A stretch of DNA of 64,000 nt from Spartinivicinus ruber (GCF_011009015.1 NZ_CP048878.1:3874354-3938353); one strand, 5' to 3'. Shown: positions 44,830-55,000, counted from the stretch's first letter. Notes: generated by a model not told the origin, from the letters alone. Numbers and translations: made by a program.

Positions 44830-46121
44830 TGCATGGTTTCTTCCATATTAGTTTTTTCTGATAAGCCTTGCTGCAAAAATTGATTAATTTCATCTTGATT
44901 AGCTAATGCTTGATCTAATTTCTGATCATGACCAGCCTTATATTCACCAACACGTATAATAAACTCATTTTCTTTTATCATACTGAGTTGACTCGTTATT
45001 GTATTTGCTAGGCTAAGTTGTTGCTCATTGATCAATTGAACCATTAATCGGCTCTTACTCCTGAGTACATCAATAGCCGGATAATGTCCTTTTTCAGCCA
45101 ACTGTCGCGATAAAATCAGATGGCCATCCAGCAACGATCGTGCCTCATCAGCGACAGGTTCATCAGGGTTATCCCCTTCCATTAACACCGTATAAAAAGC
45201 CGTGATACTGCCTTTGTGGGTTTTACCGGGTCGTTCGACCAGTTGTGCCATACGCAAAAACACAGAAGGTGGATAACCTCCTCGTGCAGGCGGCTCACCT
45301 GCCATTAAGCCCAGCATCCGTTGAGCCCGCGAATAACGTGTTAAACTGTCAAATAACAGCAAAACTTTAAGCCCCTGGTCACGATAATGCTCAGCGAGTC
45401 GGGTGGCAGAGTTAGCCGCTTTAACCTGTTCCAAAGGCGTTTTATCTGAGGTAGCACAAACGATAATAGTTCGATTGATTCTCCCTGTATCTTTGACCAA
45501 ACTCACAAACTCTTTTACTTCTCTGCCCCGCTCACCAATTAAAGCAATGATGACCAAATCTACTTTGGCATGGGCAATCAGCATTGCAAGTAACGTAGAC
45601 TTGCCAACACCTGCAGCGGCAAAAATACCTACACGCTGGCCAACACCACAGGTGTTTAAACTATCTATGGCACGTACACCTGTTTCAAAGGTTTCATCAA
45701 TCTCTTGTCTGTCCCAGGGGGATGGAGGCCTGGCTTCAATATTGATTGTAGCTGGTTGCTGGTGTTGTAGATGAATACAGTTGAGAGCAGCTCCGCGATA
45801 ATCAATAACTTTGCCAAACAAAGCCGATGACACTTGTAAAGTTAAACCTTCATCAAGCTTGACTACCTGAGCACTTAAACTCAGCTGCGAAATGTGATCT
45901 GTGGGTGCTAACACTGATTTGTTTTGTTCGACTGATATGACTTCAGCGAAAAAAACCTTTTTATTAAAATGATCAACTATTTTACATAACTCCCCTAGTT
46001 TTAAATCGACCAAACCTGTCTCTATCGTTGTTTGTGAAACTTTAGTCACAGCACCCGCTTGGCTATAGGGAGTAAGTTGGTTCAGTTCAGTGAGTACTTG
46101 TGAAAAATATTTCTCTAACAT
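44802..46121 (-). CDS. sctN: T3SS ATPase SctN
   Basis: A 439-residue F1-like ATPase. Walker A AAAGVGKST lies at about residues 168-176 and the Walker B region at VLLLFDSLTRYSRAQR. The catalytic-loop block GERGREVKEF is present, as in FliI/YscN. It unfolds effectors and detaches chaperones. Full length. Its sequence is noticeably less AT-rich than flanking sctO, sctQ, sctK and sctL, perhaps because of strong conservation. A gap of 83 bases separates it from sctL. Confidence 0.94.
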   Translation of the reverse strand: MLEKYFSQVLTELNQLTPYSQAGAVTKVSQTTIETGLVDLKLGELCKIVDHFNKKVFFAEVISVEQNKSVLAPTDHISQLSLSAQVVKLDEGLTLQVSSALFGKVIDYRGAALNCIHLQHQQPATINIEARPPSPWDRQEIDETFETGVRAIDSLNTCGVGQRVGIFAAAGVGKSTLLAMLIAHAKVDLVIIALIGERGREVKEFVSLVKDTGRINRTIIVCATSDKTPLEQVKAANSATRLAEHYRDQGLKVLLLFDSLTRYSRAQRMLGLMAGEPPARGGYPPSVFLRMAQLVERPGKTHKGSITAFYTVLMEGDNPDEPVADEARSLLDGHLILSRQLAEKGHYPAIDVLRSKSRLMVQLINEQQLSLANTITSQLSMIKENEFIIRVGEYKAGHDQKLDQALANQDEINQFLQQGLSEKTNMEETMQWLTQLGPQ

Positions 46122-46204
46122 AAGAGCATCTCTAATTATTGTTTACAGTCAATTCGCAACCAAGGCGTTGGTTTGAAGATTAGAGGTGCCCATCAATTCA
46201 CAAT

Positions 46205-46831
46205 TCAAGTACTATTATTGGTTGCTTGGCTAAGCTTCTGTTTCGCTCGGTCTAATACTTGATTTAACAATTGAGTTTGAGAGACACTATCAGCAACTAT
46301 TGTCATGTCTTTGGTTTGAATAATAAATTCATTCGGCTTTAAATTAATATCTGTCTTAAAAAATAAATTTTTACAAAGAGGATTTTCAGAACATTGTAAA
46401 TTAGCTTTGGTTTCAGTCAGCATATCAGGGTGAATCACTATCGTTATTTCATTTGCCCTGAGTAAACTAGTAAGTTCATCATGAAGTACCTTATTAATTC
46501 TATCAGATACTTCAAGTGTTCCAATCATTTTGTGATGTAGCTTTTTTATCAGCGCCTCATAAAAAGGAATAGCTGAAGTAATCAATGTTTGTTTCACCAG
46601 TTTGCTAGTTAGCATTTCATTTACCATATACTCATATGAATGGGTATATGCATCATAGTAAGCTTGTTGTTTCAACTGCTGCGCCTGTACTTGTGCTTCA
46701 GCTACCAACCGTTGAGCCTGACTTCTAGCTTGCTCAATTTTATTATCTAACTCAGACTTTATTTTATCAGCAATCTGTTGTGAAGAAATGATTTTATCAT
46801 ATTCATTACTCTTTATAATTTGCAAACTCAT
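46205..46831 (-). CDS. sctL: T3SS stator protein SctL
   Basis: A 208-residue protein with an alpha-helical Gln/Ala-rich N-terminal part (about residues 20-65, IEQARSQAQRLVAEAQVQAQQLKQQ in its family style) and a C-terminal globular domain, as in FliH/HrpE/NolV. It connects the ATPase to the sorting platform. Length equals that of rhizobial NolV. Overlaps sctK by 1 base. Confidence 0.82.
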   Translation of the reverse strand: MSLQIIKSNEYDKIISSQQIADKIKSELDNKIEQARSQAQRLVAEAQVQAQQLKQQAYYDAYTHSYEYMVNEMLTSKLVKQTLITSAIPFYEALIKKLHHKMIGTLEVSDRINKVLHDELTSLLRANEITIVIHPDMLTETKANLQCSENPLCKNLFFKTDINLKPNEFIIQTKDMTIVADSVSQTQLLNQVLDRAKQKLSQATNNST

Positions 46832-47442
46832 TATTTATCCAACACCCAGTATAAGTTATCAAAATATTGTCTTTGATTACCAAAACTTGAACAAAAATAA
46901 CGATTAGGGAACTTTAATTTCATACGTACAGATAAAGGGTTAGGTAACATTAACAGCCAAGTGCTCATCATTTCACATAACATAGAGTAAAGTTGCCGTT
47001 TGAGTGTAAAGTGGTCTCTAATCATCTTATTAAATTTTTGCTTTGGTGGATTACTAATGATAAGAGATAAATCGTCTTCTGTGATAAGCTTATTGAGAGC
47101 TATCAGTTTATTTCTATCCATAACAGCACAAAGCGAATTATAGTGACTGCGTAAAGCTGCCATATAAAAAGCTTTAACAATACAGCCCCGTGTTTCCAGT
47201 GTTAATCTTAGCTCTGGTTTATTATCAAAATTATAAAAAAACTGATTATTATAAACTACTTTATTGATATAGAGAGATAACTCTCTTATATATATTTCAT
47301 CGTTTAATAAACGCTTATGCAGAATACGATTAATTTTATAATACTGACAGGCAAGTTTAGCTAGCTCATTGTCATGAGCGTAGTTAATCGGTCGGAAGTT
47401 TAAGTCAATAACTTTACTTTCCATGGGCGAAATGGTGTTCAT
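46831..47442 (-). CDS. sctK: T3SS sorting platform protein SctK
   Basis: About 203 residues with the start at ATG 47442, which gives a 29-base overlap with sctJ like other overlaps here; ATG 47424 and a TTG at 47475 are alternatives, none with a strong ribosome site. The family-type C-terminal region TWLLMLPNPLSVRMKLKFP is present, as in HrpD/NolU/YscK proteins. Its position between sctJ and sctL agrees. It bridges the cytoplasmic ring and SctQ. Confidence 0.72.
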   Translation of the reverse strand: MNTISPMESKVIDLNFRPINYAHDNELAKLACQYYKINRILHKRLLNDEIYIRELSLYINKVVYNNQFFYNFDNKPELRLTLETRGCIVKAFYMAALRSHYNSLCAVMDRNKLIALNKLITEDDLSLIISNPPKQKFNKMIRDHFTLKRQLYSMLCEMMSTWLLMLPNPLSVRMKLKFPNRYFCSSFGNQRQYFDNLYWVLDK

Positions 47443-48148
47443 ATAATCGAAACCCAAGCAAAGATATGCCAACAATTGAACACATAACTAACAGTGTAAT
47501 TAATATGTTTACGCCTGTGCTCATTCCATTACTTTCATTGCTTGCTACTATTCCCATACCACTGGCGCTAGTTTCAGCTATGTAAGGAAATACTGTAACA
47601 GCCACATTTTTGTATGTTACTCCAGTGATACTTTTGGCTACCATTTGCTTTATCTGAGGTACATAGTGGTTAACATTATAGTTTGGCAATGCTTTTATCA
47701 TAACTGAGGCAGTATTTGGTACTTTAACCTCTTTTGAATAACGTTTCTTTTTATCATTAATCACTATATGAACACGTGCCTCAACCACTCCATCAATCAT
47801 CGAAATAGTATGGCTAAGTTCCTCACTTAATGCATATACCGTTCTATTTTTTTCTTCCATCTGACTGGAAATCAAACCATCCTTCTTAAACACATCGCCA
47901 ATACTTGCATATTTCTTTCTCGGTAGCCCATAGCGCTTCAATACCATTGATGCTTTTATAAAATCATCTTTTTCAACTAATACTTTCATTCCCAGTTTTT
48001 TTGTGGAAACCACTTCAGATTTTATATTATGTTTAAAAAGTGTGACCGAAACTTCATTAGCTTCTCTTTCTGTTAGCCCAGTCACGAGCTCTTTATCACA
48101 GCCATATAGCAAAAATAGTAATAATAGGAAGTATATTCTTATTTTCAT
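47414..48148 (-). CDS. sctJ: T3SS inner-ring lipoprotein SctJ
   Basis: A 244-residue lipoprotein: lipobox LYG-C with Cys17, two ring-building domains (about residues 20-190, with LTEREANEVSVTLFKHNI and IDGVVEARVHIVI), and a C-terminal transmembrane helix (about 210-235). This matches YscJ/HrcJ/RhcJ. It forms the inner-membrane ring of the needle complex. The ATG overlaps the sctI stop by 4 bases. Confidence 0.92.
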   Translation of the reverse strand: MKIRIYFLLLLFLLYGCDKELVTGLTEREANEVSVTLFKHNIKSEVVSTKKLGMKVLVEKDDFIKASMVLKRYGLPRKKYASIGDVFKKDGLISSQMEEKNRTVYALSEELSHTISMIDGVVEARVHIVINDKKKRYSKEVKVPNTASVMIKALPNYNVNHYVPQIKQMVAKSITGVTYKNVAVTVFPYIAETSASGMGIVASNESNGMSTGVNILITLLVMCSIVGISLLGFRLYEHHFAHGK

Positions 48149-48552
48149 GACACTCTTGTAAGCTCATTTATTTTTGTTGAAATACCACTTACTAGATTTT
48201 TACAAAAAGCAAGGTTAGCCATTTTTTTCGAGTAACTATAGTTCTCCAAAACAACTTTCTCTGAAAATTTTATATTGCCGATTATTTCCTCTTTATAGTC
48301 ATCTGGAATATTATCATTACTCTCTATCATTTCTATCCACTTAGCTGCTTGTTTTTTATAGTTATTAAAGATGTCATTCATGCTAAGTGGTAAAGAACTT
48401 AAAAGAAACCTATAAAGCTTTGGCAAAGCGTCTATTTTATTTACCTCATTCAATCCATTCAAATCACCCATGGATTTATAAGATATTTCTCTATTTGAAG
48501 CAATTTGTAACTCAGCTTTAGTCAGGTCTACTTCACTGGCAATTGGAATCAT
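48145..48552 (-). CDS. sctI: T3SS inner rod protein SctI candidate
   Basis: A 135-residue protein immediately upstream of sctJ, where sctI (NolB, HrpB2) sits in Rhc and Hrp2 systems. The C-terminal helix YSYSKKMANLAFCKNLVSGI has the look of the SctI assembly helix. A GGGTG ribosome site precedes the ATG. Assignment rests mainly on position and length. Confidence 0.65.
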   Translation of the reverse strand: MIPIASEVDLTKAELQIASNREISYKSMGDLNGLNEVNKIDALPKLYRFLLSSLPLSMNDIFNNYKKQAAKWIEMIESNDNIPDDYKEEIIGNIKFSEKVVLENYSYSKKMANLAFCKNLVSGISTKINELTRVS

Positions 48553-48569
48553 AACACCCTCTTTATCAG

Positions 48570-48953
48570 CTATCCCATTTCATCAAAAATAATTTTAATA
48601 TTGTCTTTGCTTACCAGTTCCCCTTCCAGCATATTTTTTGCCTCATGCTTAGCTTCGGTTACTTTTCCAGAAGCAACCATCGCATAAAGTAAAACAATTC
48701 TTGCTTCTTCTAAACAATTAGTTGATTTTTCAAGGGTGTTTTTTAGCAAACGAATTGCTTTAGAAAAATTACTATTCATTATCTCTATTAGTGCATAGCC
48801 TATATCACTGGCCGCTGATAATGGATAATTTTTTGCCAGTGCCTCCAAAATAGCTTTAGCTTCATTAGTACAACCACTTTCAATTGCTTTAAATGCTACT
48901 TTGATAATTAATTCTCGAATATTTTCTGGTATTTCGTAACTAACCTGAGTCAT
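48570..48953 (-). CDS. Small TPR-like T3SS protein (HrpB1/SctG-like)
   Basis: A 127-residue all-helical protein with TPR-like periodicity, for example AKAILEALAKNYPLSAASDIGYALIEIM. Hrp2 clusters carry HrpB1 of similar size at the same position, just before sctI and sctJ, and other systems have class II or YscG-type chaperones with this fold. A needle-subunit chaperone or periplasmic assembly factor are both possible. AAGGGG gives a strong ribosome site. Confidence 0.6.
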   Translation of the reverse strand: MTQVSYEIPENIRELIIKVAFKAIESGCTNEAKAILEALAKNYPLSAASDIGYALIEIMNSNFSKAIRLLKNTLEKSTNCLEEARIVLLYAMVASGKVTEAKHEAKNMLEGELVSKDNIKIIFDEMG

Positions 48954-48963
48954 GACATGCCCC

Positions 48964-49977
48964 TTAAATCACTAATGCAATTTTCTTATCTTTTTTAACA
49001 AACTGTAGTTTTTTGTTTGTAATACTATCTAACTTCCATCCTGATGGAAGTTTTTCTTTAATATTGTATTTAATATTGTTTGACAGCTTAATATAAGGTT
49101 TATCCCCTCCCCAAGTCGAAATCAGCTTTAACTCCTCAAAAACCAACTTATTCAAGTCAGGCACTACCATATTAATATTATTAATTCCGAATTTTACCTC
49201 AATAGTTCTCAATATCTCAGAAACCAGTTTATTATTTACTTCATTGTGTGGTACATAAGCTAAAAACTGGCCTGTTTGATAATCAATCTCTATAAAACTC
49301 TTTATATTATTGTTTTTTAATAAATCAATTAGAAAACTGTTTATCTTATTTATAGAGTGCACTCTATCTACTTGTATATTTTCAATACCAAGATCGTTCC
49401 TGATATAGTTAATAATTTCCTTGAGTTCTTCTTGTTTATATATAAATCCAGAGAGTACTACTTGGCTTTCACTTATATATTCAATACTCAACTGATTTTC
49501 GTATTGTTTTAACAAAATATTCAATGATTTAACAAGGGCACTTGTATCAATATAACTTACACTATCAACACTTGAATTATTCTCTCTGTATTGGCTATCA
49601 CCAATATCAGAAAACACTGTTGTCACAAATACCAGCGGTATTGCAAGCAAAGTAAGCAACAACTTTTTACTAAATATATTTTTAATATTTAAATCAGAAT
49701 TTGAAACAGGTTTTTTATGTAATTGACTCTTAGACTCTTTACTAACTTTAACTACAACAATATAATCTTCTATATTATATTTAAGGTATTTTTTCTTTTT
49801 AGATAAAAGCTTATCACCATACAGCTCTACACCTTCGTCCCCAATTTTTAGTCGGTACTTACCTTTAAGTTTTGAGAAAACAATATCACTATTTAAGTCA
49901 CAACCTATTTTATATTCACCATTTTTCAATGCGATCTTATTGATTAGATTATTTTTATAATAAGCTGCAAATTTCAT
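48964..49977 (-). CDS. sctD: T3SS outer inner-membrane ring protein SctD
   Basis: A 337-residue protein: cytoplasmic FHA-like domain (about residues 1-80), one transmembrane helix (about 105-124, KKLLLTLLAIPLVFVTTVF), then periplasmic ring domains (about 145-310) of BON type, including VVLSGFIYKQEELKEIINYI. This is the YscD/PrgH/y4yQ architecture. It is first in the long sct gene series after the needle-like gene and its terminator. Confidence 0.82.
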   Translation of the reverse strand: MKFAAYYKNNLINKIALKNGEYKIGCDLNSDIVFSKLKGKYRLKIGDEGVELYGDKLLSKKKKYLKYNIEDYIVVVKVSKESKSQLHKKPVSNSDLNIKNIFSKKLLLTLLAIPLVFVTTVFSDIGDSQYRENNSSVDSVSYIDTSALVKSLNILLKQYENQLSIEYISESQVVLSGFIYKQEELKEIINYIRNDLGIENIQVDRVHSINKINSFLIDLLKNNNIKSFIEIDYQTGQFLAYVPHNEVNNKLVSEILRTIEVKFGINNINMVVPDLNKLVFEELKLISTWGGDKPYIKLSNNIKYNIKEKLPSGWKLDSITNKKLQFVKKDKKIALVI

Positions 49978-50013
49978 AAATTTATCAACCTTATTTTTCT
50001 AACCAATAAAAAT

Positions 50014-50035
50014 GAGCAGTACATAAGTACTGCTC
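50014..50035 (-). terminator. Intra-operon terminator after the needle candidate
   Basis: Arms GAGCAGTAC and GTACTGCTC with a 4-base loop, followed on the minus strand by ATTTTTATT. It lies in the 67-base gap between the needle candidate and sctD, so it may limit read-through and raise the needle to sctD transcript ratio. Confidence 0.75.
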
Positions 50036-50044
50036 TTGTTAATT

Positions 50045-50254
50045 TTAGTTAATCCTCATATTACCTGTTTGTCCTAATACTGCCATAGCAGCTTGTGCAA
50101 ACTGTCTTGCTTGATCAGCTTTTGACTTTGCAATTTGCATTTGAGCAGCTCTTCTAATTTGAGCTGCAGCGTTTGCATCCTGTAGCGCCATCATATCCAA
50201 TGCTGCTTGTTGTGACTGATTAAATTGGCTTGATGCATTTTCTAAAGTAGGCAT
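50045..50254 (-). CDS. Candidate T3SS needle or pilus subunit
   Basis: A 69-residue Ala/Gln-rich helical protein (QSQQAALDMMALQDANAA, then QARQFAQAAMAVLGQTG). A GGAGA site precedes the ATG. Small size, no signal peptide, first position before sctD and the following terminator (which suggests high abundance) point to the SctF/NopA-type filament protein. Sequence identity to known needles cannot be judged by eye, so the call is by context. It ends in polar residues rather than the hydrophobic tail of the classical needles. Confidence 0.5.
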   Translation of the reverse strand: MPTLENASSQFNQSQQAALDMMALQDANAAAQIRRAAQMQIAKSKADQARQFAQAAMAVLGQTGNMRIN

Positions 50255-50418
50255 GTTCTTGTCTCCAAATTTATTATTAATTCTAAGTAGATTTAATTAT
50301 CTGCTCGATATATATGAATTCTCTCCTTTTTATTTTATCTAGTTACCAATCCATTGTTTAACCCATATACACCACACTTAGATTTGCGCATATACTGCAC
50401 ACTATATTTTTATCACAA

Positions 50419-50604
50419 CTAATTTATTTTTTCCAAAATTTTTTTAGATGCATTGTACGCTTTTTTTATACTCATAATTTTTTGTTTTTCTTTTGGTGAC
50501 ATCCCCCCCTTTTCAATTTCTGTTAATATTTTTAGTTCTCCAGCTAATTTATCAATAGCTAATTTACTTATTTTTTTATCTGTTAACTCTTCTGTTTGAA
50601 ACAT
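50419..50604 (-). CDS. Small lysine-rich helical protein, T3SS-associated
   Basis: A 61-residue basic protein with helical heptads (DKLAGELKILTEIEKGG and MSIKKAYNASKKILEKI). A perfect AGGAGG precedes the ATG by 5 bases, which supports translation. Size and position near the needle gene recall YscE/SsaE-type co-chaperones for the needle subunit; this is inference. It lies 164 bases upstream of the needle candidate and may be the first gene of the operon. Confidence 0.55.
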   Translation of the reverse strand: MFQTEELTDKKISKLAIDKLAGELKILTEIEKGGMSPKEKQKIMSIKKAYNASKKILEKIN

Positions 50605-51180
50605 GAGAAACCTCCTGTTTAGCTATACTATGTCATGCTTCTAGCTCAATACTATGAATCAACGCATATTTGAACAAAGTTTCATTATTAAAAATAATGA
50701 TATTGCCTTTTTAATATTCGCGGATAAAAATATTAAAAGTTCAAACATTATACTTTTCTTTCATACAATATTTTACCAGACACAACCTTTTTACATGTTA
50801 TTTTAAAATCAACAACTCATTAATTTATATATATTTTATATACTTAAGTGACTCTATAATAACTTTGACTATACATATTTATGACTACTATTACTTATAT
50901 CTAATTAAGCAGAATTTCATTCTGTTAACTTGCTTAGTTATTCAAAATATTTATCAACAATTTCTTACTTAGTTGTAACTGTATTAGCCAAATATGACAT
51001 TATTATTTATATAAACTCGCTTATACTGCAACCTCAAAAATCAGCACTTTTTTTTACCCACACAAAAAAATGACAGTGATAATAAATTAATGAAGTAGTT
51101 AACAGATGTCTCGATGGCTTGTTCAGCAAACATCTCTCAAAATAATTTCTTAGAAGAGAAGCTAACACTAAGTTGAGGCT
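50605..51180. promoter_or_regulatory. Upstream region of the T3SS operon
   Basis: About 575 very AT-rich bases with no credible gene. It should hold the main promoter of the minus-strand T3SS unit, but AT runs prevent a firm -35/-10 choice. The downstream end of the methyltransferase gene lies at 51181. Confidence 0.4.
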
Positions 51181-51978
51181 TTATACACCCCTTTTAGTGC
51201 CGCTCAATACATGAAGTGTTTCGCTATCTAAATTTGTCGGCGACAAGTGCCAACCCGCTTGGTTTGCTAACTGTTGAATGGTATTTACTGAACGAACATA
51301 GTGTTTACTTGGTAGGCAAGCGATTATTTGTTTAAAGTCAAGCTGCCTTTCCTGACAAAGCAGCTCTAGATCTTTACCCAGGTTAAACAATGTTGCTTTT
51401 TCCGTTAACCTGCCCAACACTTTACGTATATAACTTGCTACTTTAAACCAGCGATTTAATGGTTGCTGATATAATATTTGCTGCCGACACGCACCTAACC
51501 ACCACAATTGTTTTAACAAGGGTCGAGGATAGTGATGATGACACAGCACCAGCTGTCCATTTGGTTGACTAATTTGGTGACACTGGTTCAGGATATTGAT
51601 AGCACCACGATCATCAATATGGTCTATTATTCCAGTTGCGATGACAATTAAATCGATACTATTCTGTTTAAAGGGTAATTTAGCCGCATCTGCAGCAATA
51701 AAATGATTTTTAGCAATGCAATCATCATTCGCAGCCATAGTTAGCATTGTTTGAGAATAATCAACACCCACCCAATGTGCACAGGTATCACTTTGTAGTA
51801 TGCGTTGTATTTCACCACCACTGCAACCCAGTAGTAGCGCACATTCATACTGCCATTGGGCAATTAGCTCTTGTTTGATAACCAATGCTAAGTCAGGGTT
51901 CAAACCAAAGTGCAATAAATAGTCAGCAATAGGGACAAGCTGATCCCATTGCTCTGCTGATTGTCGATTACTTTCCAT
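51181..51978 (-). CDS. SAM-dependent methyltransferase
   Basis: A 265-residue class I methyltransferase. Motif I is LLLGCSGGEIQRIL (about residues 48-61), the acidic motif II follows at WVGVDYSQTML, and motif IV-like FKQNSIDLIVIATG at about 103-116, a Methyltransf_11 layout. The substrate is unknown. It follows giant toxin B by 36 bases on the same strand, so the two are probably co-transcribed; it might modify a toxin or effector, or belong to unrelated metabolism. Base composition is more like the flanks than the T3SS genes. Confidence 0.8.
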   Translation of the reverse strand: MESNRQSAEQWDQLVPIADYLLHFGLNPDLALVIKQELIAQWQYECALLLGCSGGEIQRILQSDTCAHWVGVDYSQTMLTMAANDDCIAKNHFIAADAAKLPFKQNSIDLIVIATGIIDHIDDRGAINILNQCHQISQPNGQLVLCHHHYPRPLLKQLWWLGACRQQILYQQPLNRWFKVASYIRKVLGRLTEKATLFNLGKDLELLCQERQLDFKQIIACLPSKHYVRSVNTIQQLANQAGWHLSPTNLDSETLHVLSGTKRGV

Positions 51979-52014
51979 CAGTTAACGATCTACTATCCTC
52001 AATCAGAACAAACA

Positions 52015-55000
52015 TTAACTTTTAGTATATTCCTCTGTCGTTATACCCTTTTCTTTAATATCTTGATAGAAGTATTTTAATACTTTTGCTAATTCTGGCT
52101 TATCTTTATAGTAAGCATCTGTTAGGTATTTATCATCGTGTCCAGGTACCCATCGACTATAAAGGAACATTTTCTCAGGTCGATCAGCAGATCCATCACC
52201 AGGTAAGGCTTCAAAGCGTCCTTTGTCTAAGTTGCCATGTTGCGCGTTAAAAATGGTCTTATAAAACTGGTCTGGTGTTAAGCCTACAACCTTTTCATTA
52301 CTATATAGATAACCAGGGCCAGTGGCAGAATCAACAATCAAATGCTTCCCTCTTGCACCATCATAACGAAACCAAAGGTATTTAACAGAATCATCATTTA
52401 CTCTATTCATCCCTTGATGACTAAACCAGGCATATTCAGGGGAGCCATCCGTATTCGTTACTTGCTTATACTGTAAATTAGCGTAATCGTATTGACTAAC
52501 ATAAACACGCCAATTTTGTGGATCAACAACAAAATTATCAGTTACTCTTCCACGACTAGGATCAGAATATTCATCACTTGCAAAATACCAACGGCCATCA
52601 GCTAATACTTTGGCTTCAAAAGGAGCAATCCTTGATTTGATGTTTTCTTGGTTAGGATTAGAAAAGTCAATTTCAAGCTGATTATTATGTTGTGTACTGT
52701 ATGTAATCTTTTTATTTTCTGCATCGTAAGTAGCATGCTTGTATTGGTAACCTTGCTGATCAAATACTTTTCCTGCTTTAGCATCTATAATCAGGCCATT
52801 GGGTAAACGCCATAATTCGTTGACGTAATTTTGGAATAGTACAGGTATACTAGTATCCAATTTATTAAGCACTCGAGCCCCTTTAGGCATAGCAGCAGGC
52901 TGTTGCTGTGCTACATCAGTTGCTAATGGCATCGTTGGCTGCAGCCTTAGTCGGCCAGTATCATCTGTGTAATATCTTACTAATTGATCATCATACTCAA
53001 CGGTAAACTGCAAATTAGCAGCTAGTGTTTTTGCAGGATCAATTTGCACTAAAGACTGCTGTGTTGGTGAGTGACTAATACCATTATTAATAATCTCAGT
53101 ATTTTCAAACTTGATGCCATTCAGTTTGAAACGATCGCCATCGTGAATATCACTTAAGTTTAACTGAATACCCTTATCGACAATAAATAAAACATCCTGG
53201 CTAGCTGCCGAGCGTTGAATAGTAGCAGTACCCTCACCCCGTAGCTGTAACTGTAAATCTTCTTCATCCAACTCGATAGCTTTACTGCCTTGAATATACT
53301 CAATATCATTAGCGATGAGATTTGTACCGACAAGCCTTTGGTTTAACTGCAATAATTCTATTTGTTCCTGGCCAAGTGTCACCTCACGCCCCTGACTATC
53401 TTTTGCCATCAATAACACACTTGATTTATCATCGATATATAGGCTTCTCTCTGAAAATGCATCAATTACTTTCAATCGCCCATCACTTAACTCAAATCGC
53501 AATTCTTCTATCGACTTCCAAGCAGAGATATCAATGACAGTTGTGTCATCTCCTCCAGCATTTTTATTATGAAAAAGTACATTACCTTTAATTTGATTAC
53601 CCAGGACATAAGCCGATTTAGTATGTCCTACATTAATTATTGCAAGCTCAGCATTTTCTATTTGAAATACATTATCTTTTCCTGTACCTGTATTTAGTTT
53701 TACAACGTCAGATCCTCCAAGCATAAATGTTTTGCCAGTAATCAATGAATCGTCATCTTGGGTGTTTAAATCAACATCAATTGTGCCTGTTTTATGATTG
53801 CCCTGAATCATAAAGCTCTCAGTACCCGTAGCTATTAAGCTAGAGTCACTTTCATTTTCACTAATTACAATTTTAGTGTCTTCACCCAGTGAAATTGCTT
53901 CAGCTCTTACGTTGATTTGATTATTTCTTTGGGTGCGATCTTGCGGATTGGCTGGATTTAATATAAATGAAACGGAATCCCTCCCTTCATTACCATGAAA
54001 ATCAATCTGCCTAGACTTTGTTAAACTTTCCCCGACACTGCCTAGTTGCTTTTCAGTTAAATATACCCTAGCTGCATTTAGCGCATGCTGATCTTGCTTC
54101 ACTTCGTTAAAAATATCAGGCACATACCTTTGGCTTCTAAGATGTGCAGTCAATCGTTCCCTGCGTAAAGTATTATCGATGGTTTTATCATTCTCTATTT
54201 CATGTAGTTTATCCCAGTATGCTTGATTGGGTAATTTATCTGCTTTAAATGCTGCAATAACTTGGGCAGCATCACCATTGGCTAGGGCATACATCCAATC
54301 AAAGAAATGGTTGACGTTTTTTTCAAGTGCCTTGTCATTTTTGGCCTTTGCTTCTTCTAGCAGTACTTTTTGTAAGTTTTCCTTGCCCTCAACCAATAGT
54401 GTTGCTCTTCCCGTTGTAAATACACTGGAATCATCTTTTGTTTTACCAAAATAGCTTTGACCAACAGCTTCGGTGGCAATAAAACTATTTGATTTGTCCT
54501 CAAACCCATTTACAAAGCGATCCTTAGCACTACCACGATAAGCAAATGCTAATGTTCTCGAGCCTGTATTTTCTCTAAGTTGGGTGTCAGTCTGTTGGTT
54601 AACACGCTGGTAGCCCTCTGCATTATTAGGGTCAAAACCATCATTAACATCATAAAAGATAGCTTTTTCTAAACTACCAAACCCCCGTTTTTCGGTCATA
54701 ATACTACCCGGGCCGTCATTTAATGTATCTGGTGTAAGACGTTTAATTTCTTCATCACTTACCCCAAGCTCCTTTAACTTTTTATTTGATGCTTCAAGCT
54801 CAGCCTGGGTCATTTTTCTCATAGATGGGTGTTGGCCATATAAATAGGTAGCAGATCCTGGGTACATAGCAGAAGTATCTGTTTTCATGTCACCAGACAT
54901 ACGAAATACTTGCTCAATCAATTCTTTCTGATTAGCAATCATTTCTTTACGCTCAGTAATTGCTTTCTCGCGGCGTACTTCTTTCAGTTTTTTACCCCAC

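Noticed and set aside
50255-51180. Hrp-box, PIP-box or tts-box promoters for the T3SS
   Set aside because: No GGAACC-N16-CCAC, TTCGC-N15-TTCGC or tts-box pattern was found by eye here or upstream of the giant toxin genes; AT runs give only chance matches.
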